This document shows, piece after piece, positions 12,496 to 25,400 of a stretch of 64,000 nucleotides of DNA. The notes under the pieces are model-generated. The model made no database searches. It was not told where the DNA came from and was given only the letters and a program-made list of their open reading frames with translations. Location of the stretch: NCBI GenBank assembly GCA_001949185.1, contig BDGG01000001.1:1484263-1548262 (forward strand), given 5' to 3'. A program made the translations under genes and the position numbers. The DNA comes from Ramazzottius varieornatus. Taxonomy: Eukaryota > Tardigrada > Eutardigrada > Parachela > Ramazzottiidae. Every line of letters starts with the position of its first letter. Position 1 is the stretch's first letter.

Positions 12496-13484
12496 TAGGC
12501 GGTTCTCCGTGACGAAGGCGAGGACAAAGATGCGCGAACCGGAAAAGTGCAACGCTGAAATGCAACTTCGTAGACCAGATCAACTGTGATATCTACTCGT
12601 GTCCCGGAATCCTATGATCAACGCTAACTATCAATAGATGTGTGCGGGAAGGGCGTATAATATAAATACGATCTTGACGCTACCCACGCATGATCTTGAG
12701 GGGTTGGTACGAAAAGTTTACCCGGTATATGCCATCCCATGCAATATTCACGAAGCGGATCTGACAGATGGGTCCAAACCTGCCTGAGAGGGCTTGCATA
12801 ATGAGAGGATGATAAGCGGAAAAGGGTGTTCTCACCTGAATAATCTAAGAGGGAAACATGCCAGTTACGCACAACCTTCCACCTGACCTTCTTGTTGACT
12901 GTGTAATTGGCATTTAACTTCCCAGTTGACAGAATTAAACGAATGGAGCTGCTTGCAGCTCCAACCGAGCTGTCGCTCCTCGGGCTAGAAACCCTATCGT
13001 AATCTTTGTTATTGGAACTGGCATGGCTGACGCCGGACTTCCCCATCGGCGGAGGGGACACTAGTGTGCCAACTATGTCTGCTAGCGGTGTTGCACCGGA
13101 TATCCTCACCGACTCACCTAACAGCCTAAGGTGACGCCATGACGGTCGTGGTTCTTCCTGCCTGACGGCTTTACGTCCAGCGACGACTAATTATTAGAAA
13201 AGGGCATTCTGTGACAAAACTACGTCGATACGGAAAAGTACGCCTTGGTTTCATTTTGTCGCCTTCGAGTTTCTGATGAAAGTCGGCTCGAGCGCAAGTG
13301 CCCCGAAACACCAGCAAATTTTCTTGCGAATAAAGTTACGGCATGCATACGGTATACAGTATGATTAGCTAAGACGAAATTAAATCACCCAAAACCAGTG
13401 AAGACAAACACAGTATCTTTCAAAGAGCAACGAGAACCTGGAGCGGTATCGGAAACAGGTATCACAAAGAGTCACCACGTCTGT

Positions 13485-15920
13485 TTACCGGAATGGGAAG
13501 TTGCTGCCTCCTGCGAAGTTTCCAAGATCACCAAAATTACCAAAATTGCCCTGGCTGAAAGGATCACTTCTGTCAGAGAAAAATTCTCGCATACGGTTCC
13601 GATGCCTACCCTGTCCGCGTTCGTTGGAACTACCTTGACGATTCCGGTTATCAAAGGATGGTGGTGGCATCTGGTTGTCCGACGACTGTTGGGAATCACC
13701 ATCAGGACTAGAGAAGAAACTGTCGGCATTTGAGGAATCGTCCACTGGGACAGGTCTTCTTGTCATCATGGGCTGCACGGCAGGCTGTTGTGGTGTGGTT
13801 GTCGTGGTTGGTGTGGTCGTAGTGGTAGTAGTAGTGGTCGTGGTTGGTGTGGTCGTAGTGGTAGTAGTAGTGGTCGTGGTTGGTGGTGGAATGACGGGCG
13901 TAGGTGCAGCATCTGGAACCAGAAGCGAAGCCCTATGAATGCTATAGTCAAGTCTTTAATGCTGTAGTTAAGGCTTGACGCCCTGATTACCGCCGTACTC
14001 ACTGTTAGTACAATACGGCACTTTTTCGCTCCCCATAATAATTTCCATTTTGCCCGGTTTAAACCAAACTTTTTCTCTTTGCCTGGTTTGCCGTATTATC
14101 ACCGAAACGCAGCTGATGACCACTGGTCAGTACAACTTCCGCAGGCTGGAAAAAATCCTTACGATTTCGGGCAGTTTCGGGGGTATTTTAGGTTTCATAT
14201 CTTTGCTCGAGATACATACCTACCATCTGTTTAGCAAAAACTTGAAATACTAAGGAGAGCTTCCTCTACCGATACTAGGCTTGGGACAAACTTGGTGTCA
14301 TCGGTGCGTCCAGAAAAAAATCAAAACGGTCAGGGCTACTTTTCCCAAATTGACCTTTACGGCCTGCCAATCTCCACAATTTCGAAATTCTGTAAGTTGT
14401 CTATTGGCTAATCTGGGTTACGCCTCCCCCTTTTCCTCCAGTTAAAGTTCTGTGCTCACAGTGAGTACGCTGGTAATCTGCTGACATGAAAAGCTTGGTA
14501 TGCAGTGTGTTAAAGAAAGGCTCGAAGCACCCAGTTTTTCATGGCTGAATGCGTACACACAAGACGAGAAACTAAAGCCGCCAACAAAAATTACGAACGA
14601 GGCCTCTTCGCTACGGCGGTTCAAATGCATGCAAGTACGCGGCTAATTCAGAGTAATACACTTTCGACACTTTTCTACGGTTAATTTCCGGTTGAATTTC
14701 CAGTGAGTTTCCATGAGTTTTTTACGGAGTTGGCCGTCCCTTCCCCCAGTCCCAAAATGTCTACTGTCCCATAATTTCCTATCGTACGTCTACTATATTA
14801 CCAAAGCGATGCCGCCTGCAGCAGCGCGGGGTAGTAGGGGTACTTGATACTTACTTTGCCTGTTCCCGGATCCGCTGCCATTTCTGTTCAGGGTCTGTGT
14901 TTGGCTTCCCTGTTGTCGCTGTGGATTTTGGTTCTGTGAGGTTCCTCCATTATTTGGCACGGATGCAATGCGTTGGGCTTGGTTAGGTTGGTTATTTGGC
15001 GGATTACTTGTACTAGGATCGCCACCTACGGAGCCTCGAGCATTGCTGGTCGCCACAGCATTGCCACCTCCGACGAAAATGTTTGCTTTGTTGATAGTCG
15101 ATGCTGACTCATTACCGCTTGTTCCAATCCCGGGTCCCGAGATCTCCGCAGTTGTGTCCGCGTTGGCCGAAGCAGACCCGTTCATTTTTCCAGCTACAGA
15201 GTTGGCGCTAGACCGAGCGTTATTCCCAGTATTCTGAGAACCGCGATACTCGCTGGATGAGGTGCCGAGGGGACCGTTAATGTCTAGAGTGAATGCCAGG
15301 CTGTTAGCCAGGTCGAGGCTGGGATTCTGGCGGTTAATGTGCTGAGCTTGCGATAGGGAGGTGGCAGCACTGTAGCTGGGTTTCAGGTTCAAGTTGGTGA
15401 GGCTGCTCCAGTCAGGGTTTTCGAGGGAAGGTAGTGATCCGAGTGCCTTCATCGGACCCATCGGACCCATCGGAGAGAAAGTTGCAAAAGGCTTCAGCTG
15501 TCTTTTCCGGCGTGATTGGGTGTAACTTCCTTGCGGTACAAGCGTGAGGGGAGAAGCGTCAGATGGTACTAATCTTTTTGAACGTTCGCTGTCTCCGATG
15601 AACTGGGTATCTGGAAAGAATGCACAGACATTGACTGCTACTAGAGTCTACAGGATGTATGACCGCGAAAAATTAAGCCAGACTTTTCACCTAATTAATT
15701 TCATTTGCTAAAATCTACCATGCGGAAGTCAGTAAACCGTAGGGGGACTAAATTCCTAATCATGGAAGAGTGTCGTAACTTTGTTACACCAGTATTACGC
15801 ACCTGACGAAGGAACATGACGGCGAACACGATTCGAAGAATAGAGTGCCGCTGATGAGCCTGGAACGATAAACCTGGGCTCCGTGAGGAATATCAGTAGA
15901 ATGAATCGAAGGTCCAACAT
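13485..15920 (-). CDS. secreted low-complexity, Thr-rich mucin-like protein (3 exons)
   Basis: Exons on the minus strand are 15920-15803, 15610-14855 and 13912-13485. Both introns are phase 1 and bounded by good splice sites (GTGCGT...CTTTCCAG and GTAAGT...GGTTCCAG). The total is 433 residues. Residues 1-24 are a signal peptide (MLDLRFILLIFL...). Exon 2 is rich in Asn, Ser, Gly and Gln with little predicted structure. Exon 3 encodes poly-Thr blocks broken by Pro, from a 36-bp tandem repeat, and then a Phe/Asn/Gly-rich tail (NFGNFGDLGNFAGG). This is the composition of an O-glycosylated extracellular or cuticle/egg-shell type protein. I cannot name a family. The TAA stop overlaps a possible donor (CG|GTAAAC), so a further exon cannot be excluded. 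Confidence 0.65.
13801..13885 (-). repeat. 36-bp coding minisatellite (PTTTTTTTTTTT unit)
   Basis: A 36-bp unit is present twice without change (13801-13836 and 13837-13872), with a partial third (13873-13885). On the minus strand 36 bp equals 12 codons, Pro followed by Thr residues, so copy number can change without breaking the frame of the secreted protein. Confidence 0.8.
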
Positions 15921-17342
15921 ATTGTATTCGGATCCGAATGGCACAACGACGGTGGGGGAACGGAAAGGAAATTCGCATAAACGGACAAGGTGAGATTCTT
16001 TATCCCATGGCCCGAATGAAGATCGCCGTTTCTTCAGTTCTTCACTGGTTTCGAACTGGAAACCGGCGTCAACAGCAGCACTGTTATTCCATGAATGACA
16101 GGAAGACTGAACTGAAGAAAGATGGAAACAAGCTCGGACTGCAACAATTTCGTATTGCAGAGACGTTGCTGTTCGGCTGATTGCTGATTTACGACAATTC
16201 AATAAACAGTAAACAAGTATTCATCACCAGACAAGCAAGAAATCGAGTGACGAAAAATCTAGAATTTATTTCCCAGAGTTTTCCGCATTGTCTCGTATTG
16301 ATAGTCAGACCTTACTCACCATTGCAGCACTGATTGCAGTATACATAACGGAGTGGTGATGGAAGTGCACGTACCGTGCAGAAAGAAAACGTTGCCTGAG
16401 GATATTGTTGTGTTTTGCAAAGTTAACGTTAGACCAACAGGTTTTTAGCTGCTTTCCGTAATCATTCAAGGTTAGTGTTAAGTTTTGACACTTTAGTTAA
16501 CCAAACTGGTCGCAGCAGACTGGACGTCGGGATGTCGGGACGTCATTCTGGACAAATGCGCGTTGAACAAGTCGTAGAGGTTTTAGCATTCAAACACCTA
16601 CACAGACAATGGTTATGGAGGGAAGGCCCTACCCAACGTGGTTGGAAAATGGTCTTTGGAAATTACGACAAGAAGATTGCTGGTGGCACTGCTCGCTATC
16701 CCTGCACCCACCAGAAGCTAATTAGACTGGCATGCTGTTTGGTACTGTTTCCCCTCCACAGACTACATTAAAAATCTTATACCCAGATTTCAATCGTTGT
16801 GCGCACTGATCAGTGCACCATACAGATTTCCGGTGCCTTCGTCTGACCTTCTGTAGCTCGTGACCTGTGGTCAAGATTCGTGTTCTTCAGGGTCTAATTG
16901 ATCTGTATAAGTCTTGTTCAAGCATCCCTTTAGAGTCTGGAAACTAGGAAACGTTCTCCTGATCATGAACAATTTGGACGGACACCATTCTGACGCATTC
17001 CCGTACGCAGATACCCATATACTGTACTGGACCCGTAAAGCATGTACCGAACAGGCGATCGATGCCGAAACAGCGGCACGAAAGCGATCGAATGATACAC
17101 ACCCACGTACCTTCGACATTTTTGTACGAATGAATCAATGATTTGCCGTCTCTTCCGCCTGGTCCATTAACTTTTTTACTCGCAGTAGACTGTAGGTTCC
17201 TATTGTGTGCGTACAGTATATTCCTTGACGCTCTCGTTTTCTTACGCTAATTTGATTCGGTGTTTATTAATACCATATCACTTCGCATCGTGACTAGGCT
17301 CTTGTGGAAGTTAGACATCAGATACTCCACTCTTTTGTGGTA
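15921..17342. other. no gene seen
   Basis: This lies upstream of the secreted Thr-rich gene (its promoter would be at the left edge) and before a foldback element. I find no splice-consistent coding frame and no clear repeat. Confidence 0.5.
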
Positions 17343-17765
17343 CACTGTCTCCCAATAATGAGTGACCCCCCTTACCTGTACTCGAAAAATCGTATCTCCT
17401 GTCCCTGTACTCCAATTTCGATCGTCCAAATTGTGTTTGAAAGAAGATGGTTCGATCTACGCGGTCACGTGACTTGGCAGGACCATAATCAAGAAATCAA
17501 CTGGCACGACAAACTTTGCCGACCTTCGAAACTGAGTGTGTTTTCTCACCAACGCAGTCTAATCTCCGAATGCCAAGCCTCTGCACCCTAGCATTCTAAA
17601 AATGCAACAAACGTCGAAATCTCCAGCAAAACAGAAAGCAAGACATTCGGACGTTCCGTCGAGGAGTAACATGAAGTGATCTAATGATCGAAATTGGAGT
17701 ACAGGGACAGGAAATACGATTTTCCGAGTACAGGTGAGGGGGTCGCTCATTATTGGGAGACAGTG
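17343..17765. mobile_element. foldback element with ~80-bp inverted arms
   Basis: The arm at 17343-17423 and the arm at 17686-17765 are reverse complements, differing at only a handful of positions. Both run from CACTGTCTCCCAATAATGAG to CTCCAATTTCGATC. The 260-bp centre is not repeated. No clear target-site duplication is visible. The high identity of the arms suggests recent origin or gene conversion. Any open frame in either arm is a mirror artefact. Confidence 0.8.
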
Positions 17766-18063
17766 TGAGTAGCTCCAGAGCCCGGCCAAGATACGCACCG
17801 CCCGACGTCACCAGGTGTTCACTCCGATCGATTCACCGATCGTAATGCTGTACCGACACATTCAATCAAATCTACCCATCAATTGCAAATTTTCATCAGG
17901 GTGACGTCGGAAAACGTTGGGCGAAGCTGTCTCGGCCAGCTCTTCGGGCTGCAGTAACGAAGTTCAGTCGAGCAATGAAACATCTGATACCACAAAAGAG
18001 CTTACAGTTTCAAGCTAGTACCTTCTCTTGTCAAGACCGGGCTTCTTCTACACGTTTACTACA

Positions 18064-19113
18064 ATGAACACCTCCCTCGCCAACCTATCGACGTCGTCTT
18101 CAAATCAAACAATGACCGGTCAGTATATTGTTGGTTCTATCGCCAGTCTCATTGCTTTCGTCACCGTAGTTTTAAACCTCACCATCCTTACCACATTCAT
18201 CCGCTACCCAGATATCCGCACACCGTTCAACATTTACATTCTCAACTTGACCATTGCCGACCTACTCTGCGCCTCGTTCAGCATGACCGGTGTCATAGCG
18301 AACACCGTAGTCCCAGCTTGGCCATGGGGTGTCACCTACTGTTCCATCTTCATGTACATGGACTGGATGTTCCTGGCGGCTGGATTGCAGAATCTCGCGT
18401 TGATCGGAGCTGACCGGTTGTGGTCCATTTTGAAACCTGTCCACTACCGCGCTTACCGCTCGGTGAAGGTCAGCGTGATAATCTGCGTCTCAACCTGTAT
18501 ATACCTGCATTTGGTCATCGTTCCTTTCATCACTATGGACCGAACTCTGTACGCTTTTGAGGACCCAGATATTTGTGTCACGAATATCAAAGCCCAAGAA
18601 TTATACACAGCTTTTCTGGAACTCGTCGTTTACGGTGGACCGTTGGTTTTCGTCTTGTTCTGCTACATTCTCATGGCTTACAAGCTTCGCAATCGAAGAT
18701 TTCAACAACGGAAGCGGGTGAACCCTGTCGAAGCAACATCACGAAGTCATATGGTACCGAGGTCAAGTATGGTGGCAGCGGGCCAATCAAAAGCACCAGG
18801 ATCTCTAGCACAAACCGGAAGCTCAGAGGGAGTGATCCTAACCAGCGCAGAGTATGCGACAAGAAGCGCAAGGTTGGAGAACAGGCTGAACCGAAGTTTG
18901 CTGATCTTGGCATTCGTCGGGCTGATCTGCTGGACACCGGCCATTGTATACTACCTGGTGGCGATATTCCAGGCGGACTTTTCGATTCCGTTGTACTACG
19001 ACATCGCTATCGCATTAGAGTTTCTAAACTGCATGGTGAACCCAATCATCTATCACTACAGTTTGCCGGACATCCGGAAAGCGGTCGGGAACTTATTCGG
19101 CAAAAGGGGTTGA
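18064..19113 (+). CDS. rhodopsin-class (amine-receptor-like) GPCR, intronless
   Basis: One uninterrupted frame of 349 residues. I use the ATG at 18064, since upstream in-frame codons are non-ATG. The N-terminus has several N-glycosylation sequons (NTS, NLS, NQT). Seven hydrophobic segments follow. TM2 carries LNLTIADLLC. TM3 carries a conserved Cys and an Asp in YMDWMF, as in aminergic receptors. The DRY position reads ADRLW, a variant. TM6 has CWTP and TM7 has NPIIY. The third intracellular loop is long and basic. This is a plasma-membrane receptor coupled to G proteins; the ligand cannot be told from sequence. The next gene starts about 200 bp downstream on the same strand. Confidence 0.85.
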   Translation: MNTSLANLSTSSSNQTMTGQYIVGSIASLIAFVTVVLNLTILTTFIRYPDIRTPFNIYILNLTIADLLCASFSMTGVIANTVVPAWPWGVTYCSIFMYMDWMFLAAGLQNLALIGADRLWSILKPVHYRAYRSVKVSVIICVSTCIYLHLVIVPFITMDRTLYAFEDPDICVTNIKAQELYTAFLELVVYGGPLVFVLFCYILMAYKLRNRRFQQRKRVNPVEATSRSHMVPRSSMVAAGQSKAPGSLAQTGSSEGVILTSAEYATRSARLENRLNRSLLILAFVGLICWTPAIVYYLVAIFQADFSIPLYYDIAIALEFLNCMVNPIIYHYSLPDIRKAVGNLFGKRG

Positions 19114-19319
19114 CTCGAGCAGTATATAGTGGCCAGATGTTGCCAAGTGTACCGGTGCGTATTTCTAGTGGCATCAGGTATGCTGTTTGGGAACGTGGAA
19201 CACCGAAAGAAGTAGTCCAGAGTAGTGAAATGCAATGCTAAAAATATAACTGTATTATTTTTACGACTGCATCATTATCCGGCGGTGTGCGTCCATCGGC
19301 CATCCTGTTAGGAACTGTT

Positions 19320-22217
19320 ATGGTTGTGCAGTCATCCGCCCGACCGGTCACAGCTAAACGTGGCTCTGAATCCCAGCTGAGTCTTCGAGATGTGAAGACC
19401 AAATGCTCTCCAAAACGGCCCAACACTGCCACCGGAAATTACAACCCGTCATCCTGTGCACTTGAGCCGTTGATTAATCGTCGTCATTTGGAAGAGGCGC
19501 GTACACCTGGTGTTTACGCTGCTAAGTATTACGAAAAGGAAACTCAAAAGAGGCCAAAAATCACCCCTTGTAAGTCTGAACTCCGAGATTTTTCTCACCT
19601 GTTAAACAAGTATTGTGAGATCAGGTGTTTGACTGCCGTCACGTTCACTTTGTAGCTTCTTGGCGTCACGAGCAACCGGCAGTATTCGTGAGGCAACGGC
19701 CAAGGTACACACCAGGTGGTGTCAAGATTCAGTGGGCGGATGAAACCATGCAGGATTTGGGGGCGTGCACGGTGGGAGCCCAAACGTCGAACATGTGAGT
19801 CGGTGAGTTGATTTCGATCGTTTGCGTTACCTATTTCATTTAACTTATTACGAAAGTCTTGTATACTGAGTGTTCGGGGTGTCTGACATGACCTTTCACA
19901 TTTAGACATCCTGCGGGATTTGACTTTCCGAATGAAAGAATTCTGTATTCCAAACCTCGCAAAATCACAGAACGGTCCACGTCACTGACTGGCTGTAAGC
20001 GGGCTCCTGGCATGGATCGTACATCTTACTGTCAGATGAAAACTGATCCATTTCACTCGCTCGTGCTGTAGTTGACAAGTATGTGGACGAGTCCTCTGCA
20101 AAAAGGAAGGCGCAAGATGATCTTAGAACGCAGACTGGATCTGTGCCAACAGGTAATGTACAGTAAATCCTGCTCATTGTATGCCCGTATATTCAGACCA
20201 ATGCAGTGCGGAAAGTAAACTACAAATCTTGTTCTGTAGCTCAGATTGTGGTAATTTTCAAGTCGAAGGAAAAGGATCTGGCAACGAGTATCCCGCTGGG
20301 CAAGAAATTTCCCCAGACGAATGACATCAGATCCGCACCGGAATTCCGCGTCTTGGCGAGCAAAGTAACTGCTGCTATAGGTTGGTCTATCACGATCCAA
20401 AAAGAACCCGTATGAGACGCAGGAAACACTGCGTCAATCTTTATTATTTTTAGCTGAGTTAATTTCCGCTGGATCGTCGGGAGATCTACGTGACGCGAAA
20501 GAGATTGAAAAGTTCGAGCGCGAACTGAACTCTCGGATAAACCGACGCGAGGAAAATACATCATCAACCACTCTCGAGAGGGAACAGAACGAACGCGATG
20601 ACTTTACGCAGATGGATATACTACCTGGTGGTCAGGATGACAAAAACACCGAGACGTACAAGCGCTCAGTGTACGACAAAGAAACCTCCAGCAGCTTGGC
20701 TAGAGCTCATTTCGACTCTTTTGCGCAACATCATGCTGCTGCCATCGTCCATCCTGGTATTTTTATCTTCCATTCTTCCCTTCTGATACAATACAAATCG
20801 ATTTTTTAGTCCTCAACAGCTTTTTGATAATGCAGAAACAAACGACACTCCAAAGCCACCGGACGTCTCTTACGTTGAAGTTATAGCAGGTCATTCGGAT
20901 CAACGCATTTCCGCTCCCATTCACGAACAGACAGGAAACCATGCCTATCCGGCTCCAGGTCCCGAAGCGACGAAATCCAATACCGAGCAGTACGAAAGAT
21001 TTCCACACGAAGGTCCCGTGGGGCAGGAATCGAAATTCAAAACTACACAGCATGTACCGGAAACACTGTCGGCTGTTCGGAGCGAGTTAGGTGCTTCAGA
21101 GGCTGCGAAAGCGACCTCTTCATCTGAGCTTTTGGGACCGACGAAAACACCATCCGAGGCGATAAGCACTGAGTCTGCCATCATTCGCAAAGCCACGCTC
21201 ATTGTAGACGATTTGATGGAATCGGTTGACGATGAAAACGTTCCGGATGGCTCGCCTTCGGATACCCCAAGAGTCAACCTCGATGCCCTTATGAGAACAT
21301 ACACCGCTAAAACAGCGAATGAAGGTGAGGCGTCAACAACACAATCGGTAGAAGATTTGGGACACTTCACTCCTTCCGAAGTCGTGTCGTGCACAGTCGG
21401 AAATCTTCAGAGCAAAGAAAACATACAGGAAGAACCACTGCAGGGTTACCGGGAAAGGGACGACATTGTCGCAGTCGACAGCAAGCTGCAAGAGGCAAGA
21501 GATACCATTATAGAACTGCTGGAAGCTGTGGATAACGACCAAAAGTTAGGTAGCGAACTTAGTCTGACGACAGTCAAAGGAACGGCTAGCAGGGAAAACC
21601 AACATCCAGAACATCTGAAATCGTCCGTTGCTTCGTTGCGACAAGTGATAAGTACTGCTTCCTCCCCCGACGAAAATGTACAGGACCAGCTTTCTAACCT
21701 GTCGTACGCGTCTCCAAGTACAGAAGAAATCAAAGAACCTCCCACAGAAAATTCGTCGCTGGTTAAACCTCAGGAGAGTCAGCTTGAACCGGCTCAAGTA
21801 GTTTCCAATGTCCCCTTGGAAAACACAACAGATCTTCATACAGATGTAGTGCAGAAAGAACAGGTACACAGGGAAAGAGAAGACAGCAAAAAGGAAGAAA
21901 CAAGGGACACCATTGTGGAAGTATTGGAAGCCGTGGACAACAACCCGCAGTTCGACAGCCAACTGAATGTAGCCACGCCCCTGGCGGCACCCGAACCCTC
22001 GACCGAAATTCCACCCGATACTCCACTTAACACCGAAGAGAAACAACCGGATTATCTGACGCCATCTGATGCCCGTTTACCGGAGCCCGTATATTCCACC
22101 ACGTCAACACAAGACGCAGAAGAGATCGTGGAAGATTTTCTTGATATTTCTCCTTCAAAACTTCCTGTTGATTCTAGCTCGAATGTCGCAATCGGACCGC
22201 TGACTCAAGCAGATTAA
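19320..22217 (+). CDS. large disordered protein with internal repeats (7 exons), unrecognised
   Basis: Exons are 19320-19569, 19656-19794, 19906-19994, 20072-20152, 20240-20380, 20454-20756 and 20810-22217. The first six chain with consistent phases across short introns (73-111 nt). The junction into exon 7 is out by one base: exon 6 ends in phase 1 but the only open frame in exon 7 needs phase 2. One extra T in the run at about 20821 would reconcile it and give 803 residues. The protein starts MVVQSSARPVTAKRG, is charged and Ser/Glu-rich, and repeats a motif in exon 7 (ARDTIIELLEAVDND, then TRDTIVEVLEAVDNN, and a weaker VDDLMESVDDEN). I recognise no domain. The donor of intron 5 (GTTGGT) is weak. 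Confidence 0.6.
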
Positions 22218-22478
22218 AGTCTTACTTTTTCTTCCGTATCATACCTAAATTTCCTTGTTTTTGGTCCCATGATAGCCGGCCTACTGTTGCAGCTTAGGAA
22301 CACTATCCCATTTTCGTGCGTTCCTTCCTTTTTCTATATATTACCACGCCCAAAGACTTATGTTTTCAGTCCGTATTTAATGGACGAACGATAAATGCAT
22401 CGAGCAACAAACTATTTACGTTATCTACCAGAATTCTGAGATTAAGTGGAATGTGTGTTGAGTTTTAATGACCAATCC

Positions 22479-25400
22479 ATGCCACCAAAGAAGACGAAAC
22501 CTGCGAATCCAGCCAAGACCGCTTCGAAAGATGGCTCATCAGCCAACGCCGATGGTCCATCCGGCAGCATTTCGAGTCGACTTGCGCAGAACCCATTACC
22601 CACTATCGATGTTACGCCCTCCGCTGTCTCACCTGTGGATGTCCTACCCACGGCCACCAAACCACACAAAAATCTAGCTGCCGATGTTGATCCAGTTCCG
22701 ACTATTATCCCACAACGAGATCAGATACCCCGGAGTATCCACTTTGTGCCAGTTGTGGACGAAAATATTGTACCTCAAAACATACCCCGTTTTGCCGACG
22801 AAAAACCTTCCATCGATCAGACAAAATTGCGCCATCATGATATCGCCGTCAAAAAGTATCCTTTCCGCCACGAGCAAATCGACCACCATCTAGATCAAAC
22901 TCGTCGCGTCCACCATGCTGACTTCGCTGTCCCGCAGAAGGTATTCAACGCCTCCAAGAGCGACGAAAGCATCACTTTTGAAGAGGCTGTATTACCCACA
23001 GAAAATTTCCACGCTGAGCGTCCGTCGGTGGGTCAAGCTGACCACCATGACCACATCGAATCCGAAGTCGACAAGATGGATGAAAGAACCCAAGAACTAC
23101 TCGAAAATACCAGCCTGACTTCAGTCTATCCCACCGATATGAAATCCGACTTAACGTTAGACGAGGTTCCTGTGTCGCTATTGGACGAAAATAAGGTGGA
23201 CGATAGGGCCTGGGAAGTATCAGGTTTCATCAATGATCGAAAGGACGTCAAAGTTTTCTTCGAAAATTTTATCTTCAATCCGGACACGTACCCATCGAGC
23301 TATCCGCTTTTGCAAACCAACATCGCCAAGAGGAAGAAACGGTTTACCATTGCGGAACCACCGTTCTGGCAGATGGTGCCACCCGAGCTGACAGAAACAC
23401 CTACGCCCAGTCACTCAAATCGCCATCATGGTAAGGGCCTGTAGGTGTCGTGGGTCTAGCTCGCAATGAATGACCTTATCTAGTGTAGCATAAGGGACCC
23501 ATCGTAGAAAAAAACAGTTCTTTCAGAACTGTTAGTGTGGAAATTTATGGTAGGTAATGTTTGAGTTCTGCGAACTGCAGTTGAAACTTCGTTTGACGCA
23601 AAATCCGCCGAACAGTTACCGGGTTGAAAAACAGATAGAGTATCTGAGTCGTGGCGGCCCAGTTGTGTAACAATGGTTCTGTTTTCCAAAGCACTCTTTT
23701 TTTGACATGAGGGTCAAGCATGTCGAAGGGCATCGCATGGTGAGCTTGCCGTACCTCGCCGTGGCTCGAAGTCTCAAAAAACGTTTCCCCCTTTTTAGAA
23801 GATTTTCCCGAAAATTCACCAGCTGAGATACCCTCACTTGAGCGGTTTTGCGTCCGAACAGATGTAGCCGCATTCCCACGCTGTATGATGTCACCGTGAC
23901 GTCGAAAAATTTTCATTCAACATTTCGAGCCTCTTCAAATTTTTCTGACGTAGCCGCTTGACCACTGGTCAGGAGGCCGAATGAACTCGAGCATCGTTTT
24001 CGCCGATGCCTGTTACATCTGACTGCCTCAGTAGTTCAACTTTGGGCTTGGGGTCCCAAAACTTAAATGTCAATTCGTGAACACTTCCTGAACAAAAACC
24101 CATCGTTACAAAACTGGGTTGCCAGTACCCATTTGTATGGAATGAATACCGGATACCTTTTGAATCTTTAAAACTAGATATCCGTCAAATTCGCTGTAGG
24201 GAAGACTGGATCGTCTCCTGCTGCCTTATCCCCCGCCGATGCTAAGAATGCGAAGAAAGGAAAATCGCCGGTTACGGTGGTCGAACCAGATCGGGATTCT
24301 CCTACTGACAATGACCAGCAGGAAAAACCGATAAGAGAAGAAAAGAAAGGCGGGAAGAAACAGGGACAGCGGGTCTCAGCCTCGGATGGCGCACCAAGTT
24401 CAATGTTGAAACCCGGAGAACTGACACCGCTGAAAAATGTTCTAAAGGGTGTGGAACGACCACAGACCGGTGGTAGCCGGTTTGACCTGAAGGCGGTGGC
24501 TAGTACCATGAACAAGCCATCCTCCATTGCTGAACCGGCGAAAGCGCCAGAGATCGGTCAACCACCTGTTGCGGAAGCAATCAAAGAGCGGTCGTCTTGG
24601 GAAGCATTCTTCGGGGAAAGTGAGAAATTGATCGACGAAGCTTTCGATCCCAACGAAGCGGGAACAGGATATGACACGGTGCACGGACCTACCGGTCTAA
24701 GGTAAAAGCAGTTCCCTGCTTAGTTTCCTTTGGCTTTCTTCAAAACTTTTCGTAAGATTTTTTGATCGCGAGGTAAAGGCTGTAAACTTAGCCGACCCAT
24801 ACCAGGTTTATAAAGTTAGCCCCAGCTGTTTCGTCTATCGCTTGATTGACCATTTGAGTGGCAGTCTTAGATTTTTAACATGGGACTTCAACGTTTCTTT
24901 AATTGCGGATCTCTTGAATTCTCTGAATCCTCACGTTGACTTTACCCAATACCATTCGACAGCCCATTATTGTACCTATCGCTCTATCCATAAACGTTTG
25001 GAATTAAGTAGAGAACAGGCGAACTTGGAAGGCTAACTTCACAAACCCGGTGTGTGGCGGCTATCTTTGAAACCTCTCCCTCGTATATCAAGTAATATTG
25101 ACTTTTTGCAGATATCATACAGTAGGTTTAATTGTAAATTTACAGTTACTCAAAATAAATCTTCTACGTTTGATCGTACTTCAAAACATTTGTAAAGTAC
25201 GTTGTACATCGAACCGTGGATATAAACAAGTTTGTCGGCTCGTCATCGTCGCTTTTGACCTTTCCTTTGTGTCGCAGGAAACAGTTTCTGGAAGATGAAA
25301 GAACCAGCGGATTTTTCAAGAAGCTTCTCGACGAACTGGTCACGGAGTGGCTGCACCACAGATCCTCGCTGGATGCCTCCACCCAAAATGAGGGAAGAGG

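Noticed and set aside
12624-13109. 161-codon minus-strand frame between two secreted-protein genes.
   Set aside because: No credible acceptor or start, and no phase-consistent link to either neighbour; composition looks random.
18573-19241. A 222-codon frame overlapping the GPCR gene.
   Set aside because: It is a shadow of the receptor in another frame, rich in Arg/Ser with no domain.
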